Assembly: GCA_035288045.1 (NCBI GenBank)
Contig: DATEBA010000024.1
Coordinates: 1 to 22,358, forward strand
DNA from: DATEBA01 sp035288045
Lineage (GTDB): Bacteria; Actinomycetota; UBA4738; HRBIN12
Direction of reading: 5' to 3'
Length of the DNA stretch: 22,358 nt
The translations under genes were made by a program, and so were the position numbers. Of the stretch, positions 8,198 through 15,500 are shown piece by piece (position 1 is the stretch's first letter; every line of letters begins with the position of its first letter). The notes beneath the pieces were generated by a model. The model saw nothing but the letters and a program-made list of their open reading frames with translations, was not told the origin of the DNA and ran no database searches.

Positions 8198-9045
8198 GCC
8201 GTGTAGGCATCGTCGTGCACGCCGGGAGACCCCCGGCGGTCGCCGTCGCCGAGGACCTCGTCCGCTGGCTGAAGGGCGAGCGCGTGGGGACGCGCTGCCT
8301 CGCGGGCGAGCCGGTCGGCGCTGAGGAGAAGACCTCCGAGGCCGGATTCCCCTTCGGCCTCGATCTCGTAGTGTCCGTGGGAGGCGATGGGACATTCCTG
8401 CGGGCCGCGCGGCTGGCCGCCCGCGACGAGTGCCCGATCGTCGGCGTCAAGGTCGGCCGGATGGGGTTCCTCACCGAGCTGGAGCCCGAGGAAGCCAAGG
8501 AAGTGCTCCGCGCGGTGCTCGAAGGGGCCGCCCGGATCGAGGAGCGCCTGGCCGTGGTCACCGATGTGGAGGGCGCCTCGTGGCCGGAGCCCGAGTGGGC
8601 GCTCAACGAGATCATGGTTGAGAAGAGCGCCAGGCACCGCATAGTCCGCCTCGCCGTTGAGGTGGACGGCGAGTACGTGACGACCTTCTCCGCGGACGGC
8701 GTGCTCGTGGCGACTCCTACCGGATCCACCGCGTACTCGTTCGCAGCGCGGGGACCGATCGTGACCCCTACGCTCCCTTGTCTGATAGTCACCCCGGTCG
8801 CCGCCTACATGGTGTTCGACCGCTCCTTCGTCCTCGGTCCCCATCAGCGCGTGACTTTCGAGGTCGTGGGTGAGGAGGCGGCCCTGATATCCGCCGACGG
8901 TCGGGAGTCGCTAGAGGTCCCCGTCGGCGCTCGCATCCACGTCAGGGCCGCCGACAGACCCGCTCTCCTGGTCCGACGCGACGGGGCGCCCGGGTTCTTC
9001 GGCCTGGTCAGGGAGAAGTTCCATCTCCCCGGCGGCGAGGGCTGA
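8194..9045 (+). CDS. nadK: NAD kinase
   Basis: The 283-aa enzyme phosphorylates NAD to NADP using ATP or polyphosphate, the cell's main source of NADP. GGDGTFLRA (63-71) carries the catalytic D65; NE (138-139) in ALNEIMVEKS is the conserved adenosine-binding pair; FSADGVLVATPTGSTAYSFA (165-184) is the nucleotide-binding core. Length is normal for the family. The later segment VTPVAAYMVFDRSFVL (199-214) replaces the usual TPICPHSLSxRP pattern; this is a visible deviation but the site is otherwise intact. It starts at ATG overlapping tlyA by 4 bp and is usually followed by recN in actinobacteria; here steA follows instead. A short hairpin follows its stop. Confidence 0.97.
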   Translation: MSRVGIVVHAGRPPAVAVAEDLVRWLKGERVGTRCLAGEPVGAEEKTSEAGFPFGLDLVVSVGGDGTFLRAARLAARDECPIVGVKVGRMGFLTELEPEEAKEVLRAVLEGAARIEERLAVVTDVEGASWPEPEWALNEIMVEKSARHRIVRLAVEVDGEYVTTFSADGVLVATPTGSTAYSFAARGPIVTPTLPCLIVTPVAAYMVFDRSFVLGPHQRVTFEVVGEEAALISADGRESLEVPVGARIHVRAADRPALLVRRDGAPGFFGLVREKFHLPGGEG

Positions 9046-9047
9046 CT

Positions 9048-9065
9048 CCCGGCCTTCCTGCCGGG
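9048..9065 (+). terminator. Weak hairpin after nadK, possible attenuating terminator
   Basis: A 6-bp stem, CCCGGC (9048-9053) with GCCGGG (9060-9065), closes a 6-nt loop three bases after the nadK stop. Only a short TTGGTT follows, so it is a poor intrinsic terminator. It fits a boundary between the nadK and steA units but partial read-through is expected. Confidence 0.4.
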
Positions 9066-9070
9066 TTGGT

Positions 9071-9076
9071 TAGGCT
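9071..9076 (+). promoter_or_regulatory. -10 box, leaderless-type promoter of steA
   Basis: TAGGCT lies eight bases before ATG 9085. No Shine-Dalgarno is present between them, so a leaderless start is likely. The same hexamer occurs before ald at 14327. Confidence 0.4.
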
Positions 9077-9084
9077 TCTGTGGG

Positions 9085-10269
9085 ATGGCGAGAGGTTCGG
9101 TACGCGTACCGCGCCGCGCCCGTCAGGGGAGCGCCCCTGCGAGGGTGGATCGGCGCACGAAGTCCCTCCTTCGGCGCGTTTCCCCGGGGGAGGTCGCGGT
9201 GATCGACCACGAGGACCTGGATCGGGTTGCGGCCGAGGGGATGGTCTCGGCCGGGGTCTCGTCGGTGGTCAACGCGTCGCGGTCCATAAGCGGCAGGTAC
9301 CCCAACCTCGGCCCGATCATCCTGGTCGAGGCAGGGATCCCGTTGGTTGACTCGGTGGGTCCGCTGCTCCTGGGGAAGGTCCGTGAGGGGGACCCCGTTA
9401 GGCTCGACGGTGACCGGGTGTTCGTCAACGGGACCCTCGTTGGGGTGGGGATCCGCCAGAGCCGGGAGTCGGTGCTCGCTTCCATGGAGGCGGCCCGAGA
9501 CGCGGTGGCGGATCGCTTCGACGGGTTCGCCCGCAACACCCTCGAATTCATGCAGCGCGAGCGAGACCTCCTGTTCGGCGGGATGGGGCTCCCGCGACTC
9601 GATCGCGACCTTGCGAGGCGGCACGTTCTGGTTGTGGTCCGCGGCTACTCGTACAAGGAGGACCTCGCGGCGCTTCGCCCCTACATCCGCGAGATCCGGC
9701 CGGTGCTGATCGGTGTCGACGGCGGCGCCGACGCGCTTCTGGAGGCGGGGTACCAACCCGACCTAGTCATCGGCGACATGGACAGCGTGTCCGACCGGGC
9801 CCTCGCCCTGTCTCTCCCAGGCCGTCGCCGAGTCACCGAGGTCGTGGTGCACGGGTACGCCGACGGCCGGGCGCCCGGCGCCAGCCGGCTGGAGCGCCTC
9901 GGAGTTCCGTTCAAGGTGGTCCGGGCGACCGGCACGAGCGAGGACGTGGCGTTCATCCTCGCGCACGAGGCAGGCGCCGACCTGATCGTCGCGGTCGGCA
10001 CACACGGGAACCTGAGGGAGTTCCTGGACAAGGGGCGCGGAGGGATGGCCAGCACGTTCCTGGTTCGGTTGCGCGTGGGCGAGATCCTCATGGATGCGAA
10101 AGGCGTCTCCCGGCTGTATCCGGGGCGGGTCCGCGTGCGCGACACGGTCCTGCTCGTGGGGGGCGCTCTCGTGGCGATCGGCATCGTGATCGCCGCGTCC
10201 GAGCCGCTGCGCCTGGTCGTCGGCAACTTCGTGCACGACATCGTCTTCTGGGTGAGGGGACTCCTGTGA
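9085..10269 (+). CDS. steA: SteA, putative cytokinetic/cell-wall-hydrolysis regulator
   Basis: The 394-aa protein has a large cytoplasmic part related to the thiamine pyrophosphokinase fold, with VDGGADALL (211-219), GDMDSV (230-235) and TSEDVA (284-289). One membrane span sits near the C-terminus (about 354-372, DTVLLVGGALVAIGIVIAAS). This is the SteA arrangement. In Corynebacterium, SteA with SteB localises at the septum and controls peptidoglycan hydrolysis by RipA; this is family knowledge, not seen here. The thiamine-kinase-like residues suggest nucleotide binding, but enzymatic activity has not been shown to my knowledge. The ATG at 9085 is preceded by a -10 box and no SD. Its stop overlaps the MctB gene by GTGA, so the two proteins are coupled. 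Confidence 0.93.
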   Translation: MARGSVRVPRRARQGSAPARVDRRTKSLLRRVSPGEVAVIDHEDLDRVAAEGMVSAGVSSVVNASRSISGRYPNLGPIILVEAGIPLVDSVGPLLLGKVREGDPVRLDGDRVFVNGTLVGVGIRQSRESVLASMEAARDAVADRFDGFARNTLEFMQRERDLLFGGMGLPRLDRDLARRHVLVVVRGYSYKEDLAALRPYIREIRPVLIGVDGGADALLEAGYQPDLVIGDMDSVSDRALALSLPGRRRVTEVVVHGYADGRAPGASRLERLGVPFKVVRATGTSEDVAFILAHEAGADLIVAVGTHGNLREFLDKGRGGMASTFLVRLRVGEILMDAKGVSRLYPGRVRVRDTVLLVGGALVAIGIVIAASEPLRLVVGNFVHDIVFWVRGLL

Positions 10270-11195
10270 TCTCCTTCCGGTATCACCTGGTCTCGATAGT
10301 GGCGGTGCTTCTGGCGCTCGCGCTCGGCGTGCTCGTCGGAGCTTCCGTCCTCGACAAGGGGCTCGTCGAGCAGCTCAAGCGCGACACGCAGGAGGCGCAG
10401 TCGGCGGCCGACCGGCTTCAGCAGGAGAAGAAGGTCTCGGACACGCAGTCGGACGCGTTGCAGGAACAACTGCTGCCGTGGGTCGCAGCCAGCCGGCTGT
10501 CGGGCGAGCGAGTGATCGTGCTCGCGCTGGAGGGCGTTCCCGAGACGGTGGTGGCAGGCGCTCGGCGGGCCCTGGATGCTGCCGGGGCCGAGGTTCCCGG
10601 CGTCGTGATCGTGGGAACACGAGTCGTCTCCCAGGAAGAAGACGTCCGCCGGGAGATCGCGGATGCGCTGGGGGTCTCGGAAGACGCCGGTGACGACCTC
10701 GCCGGAGAGGCCGCCCGTGCTCTTGCGGCCCGGCTGGCCGGGGACGCCCCCAGGGCCGGCGGAGGAGACCTCCTGGGACGCCTCGTGGAGGGCGGCTTCC
10801 TGTGCCCGCGTGGGTGTCCCGGACTCGACGACCAGATCCTGGTCGAGCTCGGTTCCAGAGACGATCCGGTCGTCGTGCTCGGGGCCGGGGACGGCGAGAC
10901 CGACGAGGCCACGGCGCGCTTCGCTGTGCCGTTGGTGGATGATCTCGTCGCTCGAGGCGTCGCCGTTGCAGCCGGGGAGAGCGTCGAGTCGGAGAGCTCT
11001 CTCGTCGGGATCCTCCGCTCGGACGACGACGGTCCGGCGGGCGGAGACGACCCGCGGATGGTCACGGTCGACGACCTCGACCAACCTATGGGAGGGGTCG
11101 CGCTCGTCCTGGGACTGGAGCGACTCCAGGTAGCCGGCATCGGAGGGAACTACGGTGTGCGTCGGGACGCCGACGACGGCCACGTTCCCGTATGA
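10266..11195 (+). CDS. MctB/SteB family (copper transporter family) membrane protein
   Basis: The 309-aa protein begins ISFRYHLVSIVAVLLALALG, the family N-terminus, forming a single span or signal anchor (about 8-28). A coiled coil follows (about 31-70, LVEQLKRDTQEAQSAADRLQ), then an extracytoplasmic domain. In M. tuberculosis the relative Rv1698 (MctB) was described as a copper-efflux outer-membrane protein; in Corynebacterium the relative is SteB, partner of SteA. The neighbour steA makes the SteB role more likely here, and this organism need not have a mycolate outer membrane. It has a CPRGC pair (C180, C184) that could bind metal or form a disulfide. It overlaps steA upstream and the glycosyltransferase downstream (ATGA). 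Confidence 0.9.
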   Translation: MISFRYHLVSIVAVLLALALGVLVGASVLDKGLVEQLKRDTQEAQSAADRLQQEKKVSDTQSDALQEQLLPWVAASRLSGERVIVLALEGVPETVVAGARRALDAAGAEVPGVVIVGTRVVSQEEDVRREIADALGVSEDAGDDLAGEAARALAARLAGDAPRAGGGDLLGRLVEGGFLCPRGCPGLDDQILVELGSRDDPVVVLGAGDGETDEATARFAVPLVDDLVARGVAVAAGESVESESSLVGILRSDDDGPAGGDDPRMVTVDDLDQPMGGVALVLGLERLQVAGIGGNYGVRRDADDGHVPV

Positions 11196-11863
11196 CCCGG
11201 CGCGTGGTTGCCCTCGTCGCCGCGAGGAACGAGGCGGAACGGATCGCGGCGACCGTGGGGGCCCTTCGGGCCTTCGTCGACGAGGTGGTCGTGGTCGACG
11301 ACGCCTCCGAGGATGCCACGGTCTCCCTCGCGCTCGGCGCCGGGGCGACGGTGCTGCGGATCCCCGCCCGCGCGGGGAAGGGGAGGGCGCTGGAGGGGGC
11401 GCTCGGGCGGCTGGCGGCGGCCGATGTATGGCTCTTCGCCGATGGCGACCTGGGAGCGACCGCCGCGTCGCTAGAGGAGCTCGTCCGCGCGGTCCGAGAA
11501 GGACGGGCCGACCTTTCGATCGCCACGCCCCCGCCGCAGGCGGGCGGGGGGTTCGGCCTCGTGAGGCGGGCCGCTGGCCGCGCGATCGCCCGGCTGACCG
11601 GTTTCCGCCCAAAGGCGCCGCTATCCGGCCAGCGCGCGATCAGCGGCCGCGGGCTGGCGGCGTGCCGGCCGCTGGCGAAGGGCTTCGGCGTCGAGGTCGC
11701 CATGACCGTGGACGCCCTGCGGGCAGGTCTCCGAGTAGTCGAGCTTCCCGTTCCCCTGTCCCACCAACCGACCGGCAGGAGCGTTCGCGGGTTTGCGCAC
11801 CGGGGGCGCCAGGGTCTCGATATCTTCCTCGCTCTCGCCCTGAGGGGCTCCGGGCTCCGATGA
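11192..11863 (+). CDS. GT2-family glycosyltransferase
   Basis: The 223-aa enzyme has a GT-A fold of the dolichyl-phosphate-sugar/GT2 type. VALVAARNEAERI (6-18) is the N-terminal nucleotide-binding strand, EVVVVDDASED (31-41) has the acidic pair, and LFADGDLG (81-88) is the DxD-like metal site. SGQRAISGRGL (144-154) resembles the SGQR loop of polyprenyl-phosphate glycosyltransferases. It lacks membrane spans, so it would act from the cytoplasm on a membrane acceptor such as polyprenyl phosphate. Donor sugar and acceptor cannot be read from sequence. It overlaps MctB upstream and the MraY-like gene downstream by 4 bp each, indicating one transcript and likely a common pathway. Confidence 0.9.
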   Translation: MTRRVVALVAARNEAERIAATVGALRAFVDEVVVVDDASEDATVSLALGAGATVLRIPARAGKGRALEGALGRLAAADVWLFADGDLGATAASLEELVRAVREGRADLSIATPPPQAGGGFGLVRRAAGRAIARLTGFRPKAPLSGQRAISGRGLAACRPLAKGFGVEVAMTVDALRAGLRVVELPVPLSHQPTGRSVRGFAHRGRQGLDIFLALALRGSGLR

Positions 11864-12600
11864 GGTGGGGACGGCTGGTCGTGGAGAATCACAGAGGCCG
11901 GCCCGTTCCCCGAGTGCTCGGCATAACGCTGGCAGCGCTCGGGTTGCTGGGGACCGTCGGGCTGGGAGTGGATCTCGGCGCGAGCTCGTTCCAGTCGGGT
12001 GCGGCGGCGGGGTGCCTGATGGTGTTCGCGGCCGGTCTCGTCGACGACCTGCACCCGATCGGGCCACGGGGACTCCGAGGTCACCTCCGGGCGCTGGCGG
12101 ACGGGCGGATGACCACAGGCATCCTGAAACTGGTCGTGGCGGTGGCGTCTGCCGCCGTCGTCGTGGCGCTCCTCGGCCGGGGGACGGGGCTAGAGAGGCT
12201 GGGCTCCGTCGTGCTCGTGGCGGGAGCCGCCAACGTGTGGAACGGCCTCGACGTCCGGCCGGGCCGCGCGCTGAAGGCGTTCCTGGCCGTCGTGACGCTC
12301 CCGTTGTTCCTCGATTTCGGGGTCACGGCGTTCTTCGTCTGGGCGCTGTGGCCGGCGGCCGTCCTCGCGCTCGTCCCCGACCTCAGGGAGAAGGCGATGC
12401 TGGGGGACTCGGGCTCTAACCTCATCGGGTTCGCCGTGGGGGTGCAGCTCGCCGCGTCGCTCCCCACGTGGGCTCAGTGGCTCGCTGCGGGAGTCCTGGT
12501 GGCGCTCAACCTGCTGGCCGAGACCGTGACGCTCTCGCGTATGATCGAGGCCGTGCCGCCGATACGCTGGTTTGACCGCCTGGGGCGCGTCCCCGACTGA
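11860..12600 (+). CDS. Short MraY/WecA-like (GT4-type) membrane phosphoglycosyltransferase homologue
   Basis: The 246-aa, multi-span protein is smaller than MraY/WecA (320-360 aa) and lacks their N-terminal spans. It retains NHRGRPVPR (10-18), the magnesium-type DD at 62-63 (GLVDDLHPIG), the NVWNGLDVRPG block (125-135) and a MLGDSGSN motif with D183. These match polyprenyl-phosphate N-acetylhexosamine-1-phosphate transferases and a group of uncharacterised actinobacterial homologues. The H-x-H motif of MraY is not evident. It may transfer a sugar phosphate to a polyprenyl carrier or be a non-catalytic relative. A much longer upstream frame overlaps the GT2 gene; the ATGA at 11860-11863 is the natural start. 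It ends 57 bp before pyrG. Confidence 0.85.
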   Translation: MRWGRLVVENHRGRPVPRVLGITLAALGLLGTVGLGVDLGASSFQSGAAAGCLMVFAAGLVDDLHPIGPRGLRGHLRALADGRMTTGILKLVVAVASAAVVVALLGRGTGLERLGSVVLVAGAANVWNGLDVRPGRALKAFLAVVTLPLFLDFGVTAFFVWALWPAAVLALVPDLREKAMLGDSGSNLIGFAVGVQLAASLPTWAQWLAAGVLVALNLLAETVTLSRMIEAVPPIRWFDRLGRVPD

Positions 12601-12640
12601 ATCTCCGAGCGAACACGGACGGCGCGTCACCCTCCTCTGC

Positions 12641-12646
12641 TACCAT
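12641..12646 (+). promoter_or_regulatory. -10 box of pyrG
   Basis: TACCAT lies 11 bases before GTG 12658, so the transcript would have a leader of only about five nucleotides. No Shine-Dalgarno is visible, which agrees with a near-leaderless mRNA. There is room for this promoter in the 57-bp gap after the MraY-like gene. Confidence 0.45.
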
Positions 12647-12657
12647 GCAGTCCCGTA

Positions 12658-14298
12658 GTGAAGACGCAGCCGAAATTCATCTTCGTGACCGGTGGCGTCG
12701 CCTCCGGTCTCGGCAAGGGGATAACCACCGCGTCGCTCGGCCGTCTCTTCAAGTCCCGCGGCCTCCGCGTCACTCTCCAGAAGCTCGACCCCTACATCAA
12801 CGTCGACCCCGGAACGATGAACCCCTTCGAGCACGGCGAGGTGTTCGTGCTCGACGACGGCGCTGAGACCGACCTCGACCTCGGCCACTACGAGCGTTTC
12901 ACCGACGAGAGCCTCCACCGAGGGTCCAACGTCACCACAGGCGCCGTGTACCAGACGGTGATCGCGAAGGAGCGGCGCGGTGACTACCTCGGCAAGACCG
13001 TCCAGGTGATCCCCCACATAACCGATGAGATCAAGGAGCGGATCCGACGCCACGCGGACAACGAGGGCGCCGATCTGGTGATAGTGGAGGTCGGTGGCAC
13101 CGTCGGCGATATCGAGAGCCTTCCGTTCCTCGAGGCGATCCGCCAGCTCAGGAACGAGGTTGGCCGGGGGAACTGCGCGTTCGTCCACGTGTCGCTGATG
13201 CCCTTCATCGGGCCGACCGGCGAGCTCAAGACGAAGCCGACCCAGCACTCGGTGAAGGAGCTCCGTTCGCTGGGTCTGCAGCCCGACGTGATCGTTTGTC
13301 GGTCCGACCGCGCGATCGGCCGGAACCTGAAGGAGAAGATCTCGCTCCTGTGCGACGTCCCTATCGCGGGCGTGATCTCTGCGGTCGACGCGCCCTCGAT
13401 CTACCAGGTGCCGATAGTTCTCAACCGTGAGGGGCTCGACGGGTACCTTGCCGAGCTGCTCGGGGTCGACCACGAACCAGACCTCTCGGAATGGCAGGCG
13501 CTCGTCGACCGGGTCCAGGAGGCCCACGAGCAGGTTTCGATCGCCGTCGTCGGCAAGTACGTGAACCTCCGAGACGCCTATCTCTCCGTGATCGAGGCGC
13601 TGCGCCACGGCGGCTTCCACCACGGGGCGGACGTAGACATCACGTGGATCGCCTCGGACGATCTCGCCGCCGCGGGCGCCGAGGAGACCCTCCCGCGTGT
13701 CGACGGAATCCTGGTCCCTGGCGGGTTCGGCGTCCGGGGCGTGGAGGGGAAGGTAGACGCGGTCCGCTTCGCCCGCGAGCGCGGCGTGCCGTTCCTCGGG
13801 ATCTGCCTGGGATTACAGTGCGCGGTGATCGAGTTCGCGCGCGACGTGTGCGGACTGGATGGCGCGAACTCGAGCGAGTTCGATCCCGCCACCCCCCACG
13901 CGGTGATAGACGTGCTCCCGGAGCAGAAGGACGTGACCGACCTGGGCGGGTCGATGCGCCTGGGCGCCCAACCGTGCCACCTAGCGCCAGCGACCCGCGC
14001 CCACGCTGCCTACGGCGAGGAAATCGTCTACGAGCGCCACCGGCATCGCTTCGAGGTGAACCCCGCGTATCACCGGGTCCTTCAGGAGCACGGCCTGGTC
14101 TTCTCCGGCCAGTCACAGGACGGGCGGCTGGTCGAGATCATCGAGCTCCCCGACCACCCGTTCTTCGTGGCCGGGCAGTTCCATCCCGAGCTGCGATCCA
14201 GGCCGACGAGGCCCCATCCATTGTTCCGTGAGTTCGTGGGGGCGGCCTGCGCGCGCCAGATGGCGAGGACCGCCGGGCCCGTGGCGGTCGGCGGCTGA
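12658..14298 (+). CDS. pyrG: CTP synthase (glutamine hydrolysing)
   Basis: The 546-aa two-domain enzyme makes CTP from UTP, ATP and glutamine. The N-terminal synthetase domain has the P-loop GGVASGLGKG (12-21), KLDPYINVDPGTMNPFEHGE (42-61) and EVGGTVGDIES (144-154). The C-terminal class-I glutamine amidotransferase has GILVPGGFGVRG (350-361), the nucleophile C383 in GICLGLQ, and H509 and E511 in QFHPE. All catalytic residues are present and the length is normal. GTG 12658 is chosen because KFIFVTGGV follows at once. pyrG follows the SteA/MctB set in many actinobacteria; the Nudix gene (Rv1700-like) usually downstream is absent and ald comes next. A strong hairpin covers its stop codon. Confidence 0.98.
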   Translation: MKTQPKFIFVTGGVASGLGKGITTASLGRLFKSRGLRVTLQKLDPYINVDPGTMNPFEHGEVFVLDDGAETDLDLGHYERFTDESLHRGSNVTTGAVYQTVIAKERRGDYLGKTVQVIPHITDEIKERIRRHADNEGADLVIVEVGGTVGDIESLPFLEAIRQLRNEVGRGNCAFVHVSLMPFIGPTGELKTKPTQHSVKELRSLGLQPDVIVCRSDRAIGRNLKEKISLLCDVPIAGVISAVDAPSIYQVPIVLNREGLDGYLAELLGVDHEPDLSEWQALVDRVQEAHEQVSIAVVGKYVNLRDAYLSVIEALRHGGFHHGADVDITWIASDDLAAAGAEETLPRVDGILVPGGFGVRGVEGKVDAVRFARERGVPFLGICLGLQCAVIEFARDVCGLDGANSSEFDPATPHAVIDVLPEQKDVTDLGGSMRLGAQPCHLAPATRAHAAYGEEIVYERHRHRFEVNPAYHRVLQEHGLVFSGQSQDGRLVEIIELPDHPFFVAGQFHPELRSRPTRPHPLFREFVGAACARQMARTAGPVAVGG

Positions 14299-14314
14299 GG
14301 TAAGGCCGACCGCC
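14283..14314 (+). terminator. Strong GC-rich hairpin over the pyrG stop
   Basis: A perfect 10-bp stem, GGCGGTCGGC (14283-14292) with GCCGACCGCC (14305-14314), has a 12-nt loop that contains the TGA stop. No U-tract follows, as is common in high-GC actinobacteria, so it may act as a terminator or as mRNA 3'-end protection. It marks a boundary before ald. Confidence 0.5.
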
Positions 14315-14326
14315 TCCGCCCTCCGG

Positions 14327-14350
14327 TAGGCTCCGATAGCGGGAAAGGGG
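14327..14350 (+). promoter_or_regulatory. -10 box and ribosome binding site of ald
   Basis: TAGGCT (14327-14332) is the candidate -10, giving a transcript start near 14340. GAAAGGGG (14343-14350) is a Shine-Dalgarno with five bases before the TTG start at 14356. The SD supports this unusual start codon. Confidence 0.5.
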
Positions 14351-14355
14351 ACCAC

Positions 14356-15477
14356 TTGGTCATTGGGATCCCGACCGAGGTTAAGGACAGCGAGTATCGG
14401 GTCGCAGCGACGCCCGAAGGGGTCCGGGAGTTCACGCACGCGGGTCACGAGGTGGTGGTGCAGGCCGGTGCCGGCGAGGGGTCCGCCCTTCCCGACGACG
14501 AGTACCTGGCCGCCGGCGCAACGGTCCTTCCCAACGCGGAGGCGGTCTTCGACCGCGCGGACATGATCATGAAGGTGAAGGAGCCGCAGCCGGAAGAGTT
14601 CGAGCGGCTCCGGGAGGGACATGTCCTGTTCACGTACCTTCATCTGGCCACCGATCGCGGCCTGACCGCCTTCCTCGCGGAGCGTAAGGTCGCGGCGATC
14701 GGCTACGAGACCGTCCAGCTCGCTGACGGTCGGCTGCCGCTCCTCGCGCCGATGAGCGAGATCGCCGGGCGGATGGCCCCGCACGTTGGCGCCTCGCTGC
14801 TCGAGCGCCCACGCGGCGGGCGAGGTGTCCTGATGGGCGGCGCCGCCGGGGTCGCGCCCGCTCGCGTCGTGGTTCTTGGAGCAGGGATGGCGGGAACGAA
14901 CGCCGCGTGGATCGCCGCCGGCATGGAGGCCGAGATCGCCATCGTCGACAAAAACGTGGACCGGCTCCGGTACGTCGACGAGCTGCAGAAGGGCCGAGTC
15001 CAGACTGTGATGAGCAGCGCGCTCGCGATCGAACGCCTGGTCCTCGCGGCGGATCTCGTGGTCGGGGCCGTGCTCATACCCGGAGCCCGGGCCCCGAAGC
15101 TCGTGACCCAGGAGCTGGTGCGCGCGATGCACCTGGGCTCGGTCGTCGTCGACATCTCGATCGACCAGGGCGGGTGCGTGGCGACGTCTCGAATGACGAC
15201 GCACTCGGACCCTACCTACGTGGAGCATGACGTCGTGCACTACTGCGTGGGGAACATGCCCGGAGCGGTCCCCAGGACGTCGACGTACGCCCTCACCAAC
15301 GTGACACTCGCATACGCGATCGAGATCGCCGATCGCGGGGTGGAGGACGCGGTCGACTCGGATCCGGCGCTCGGGCACGGCGTCAACACCTACGGTGGTC
15401 ACGTCACGAACCCCGGCGTGGCCGAGGCCCACGGGCTGCCTCTCGTGCCCATCGGTGAGCTGATCCCAGGCGCCTGA
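14356..15477 (+). CDS. ald: Alanine dehydrogenase
   Basis: The 373-aa enzyme interconverts L-alanine and pyruvate plus ammonia with NAD(H). R15 (SEYRVA), K75 (MKVKEP), H96 (TYLHLA) and D270 (DISIDQGG) are the pyruvate-binding and catalytic residues at the numbering of the well-studied mycobacterial enzyme. The Rossmann motif is VVVLGAGMAGTNAA (171-184). Length and residues are fully normal. It starts with TTG, and MVIGIPTEVK aligns with the family N-terminus. In Streptomyces ald is also near pyrG and xerD, from memory, so the location is conserved. It may supply D-alanine precursors or balance NADH; it ends 23 bp before xerD. Confidence 0.97.
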   Translation: MVIGIPTEVKDSEYRVAATPEGVREFTHAGHEVVVQAGAGEGSALPDDEYLAAGATVLPNAEAVFDRADMIMKVKEPQPEEFERLREGHVLFTYLHLATDRGLTAFLAERKVAAIGYETVQLADGRLPLLAPMSEIAGRMAPHVGASLLERPRGGRGVLMGGAAGVAPARVVVLGAGMAGTNAAWIAAGMEAEIAIVDKNVDRLRYVDELQKGRVQTVMSSALAIERLVLAADLVVGAVLIPGARAPKLVTQELVRAMHLGSVVVDISIDQGGCVATSRMTTHSDPTYVEHDVVHYCVGNMPGAVPRTSTYALTNVTLAYAIEIADRGVEDAVDSDPALGHGVNTYGGHVTNPGVAEAHGLPLVPIGELIPGA

Positions 15478-15500
15478 GGGTACCTGCGAGGAGTGAGTCG

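Noticed and set aside
9681..11612. Long minus-strand open frame (over 600 codons)
   Set aside because: It is antisense to SteA, MctB and GT2, has low-complexity Arg/Pro/Ser composition, and is a by-product of high GC codon use.
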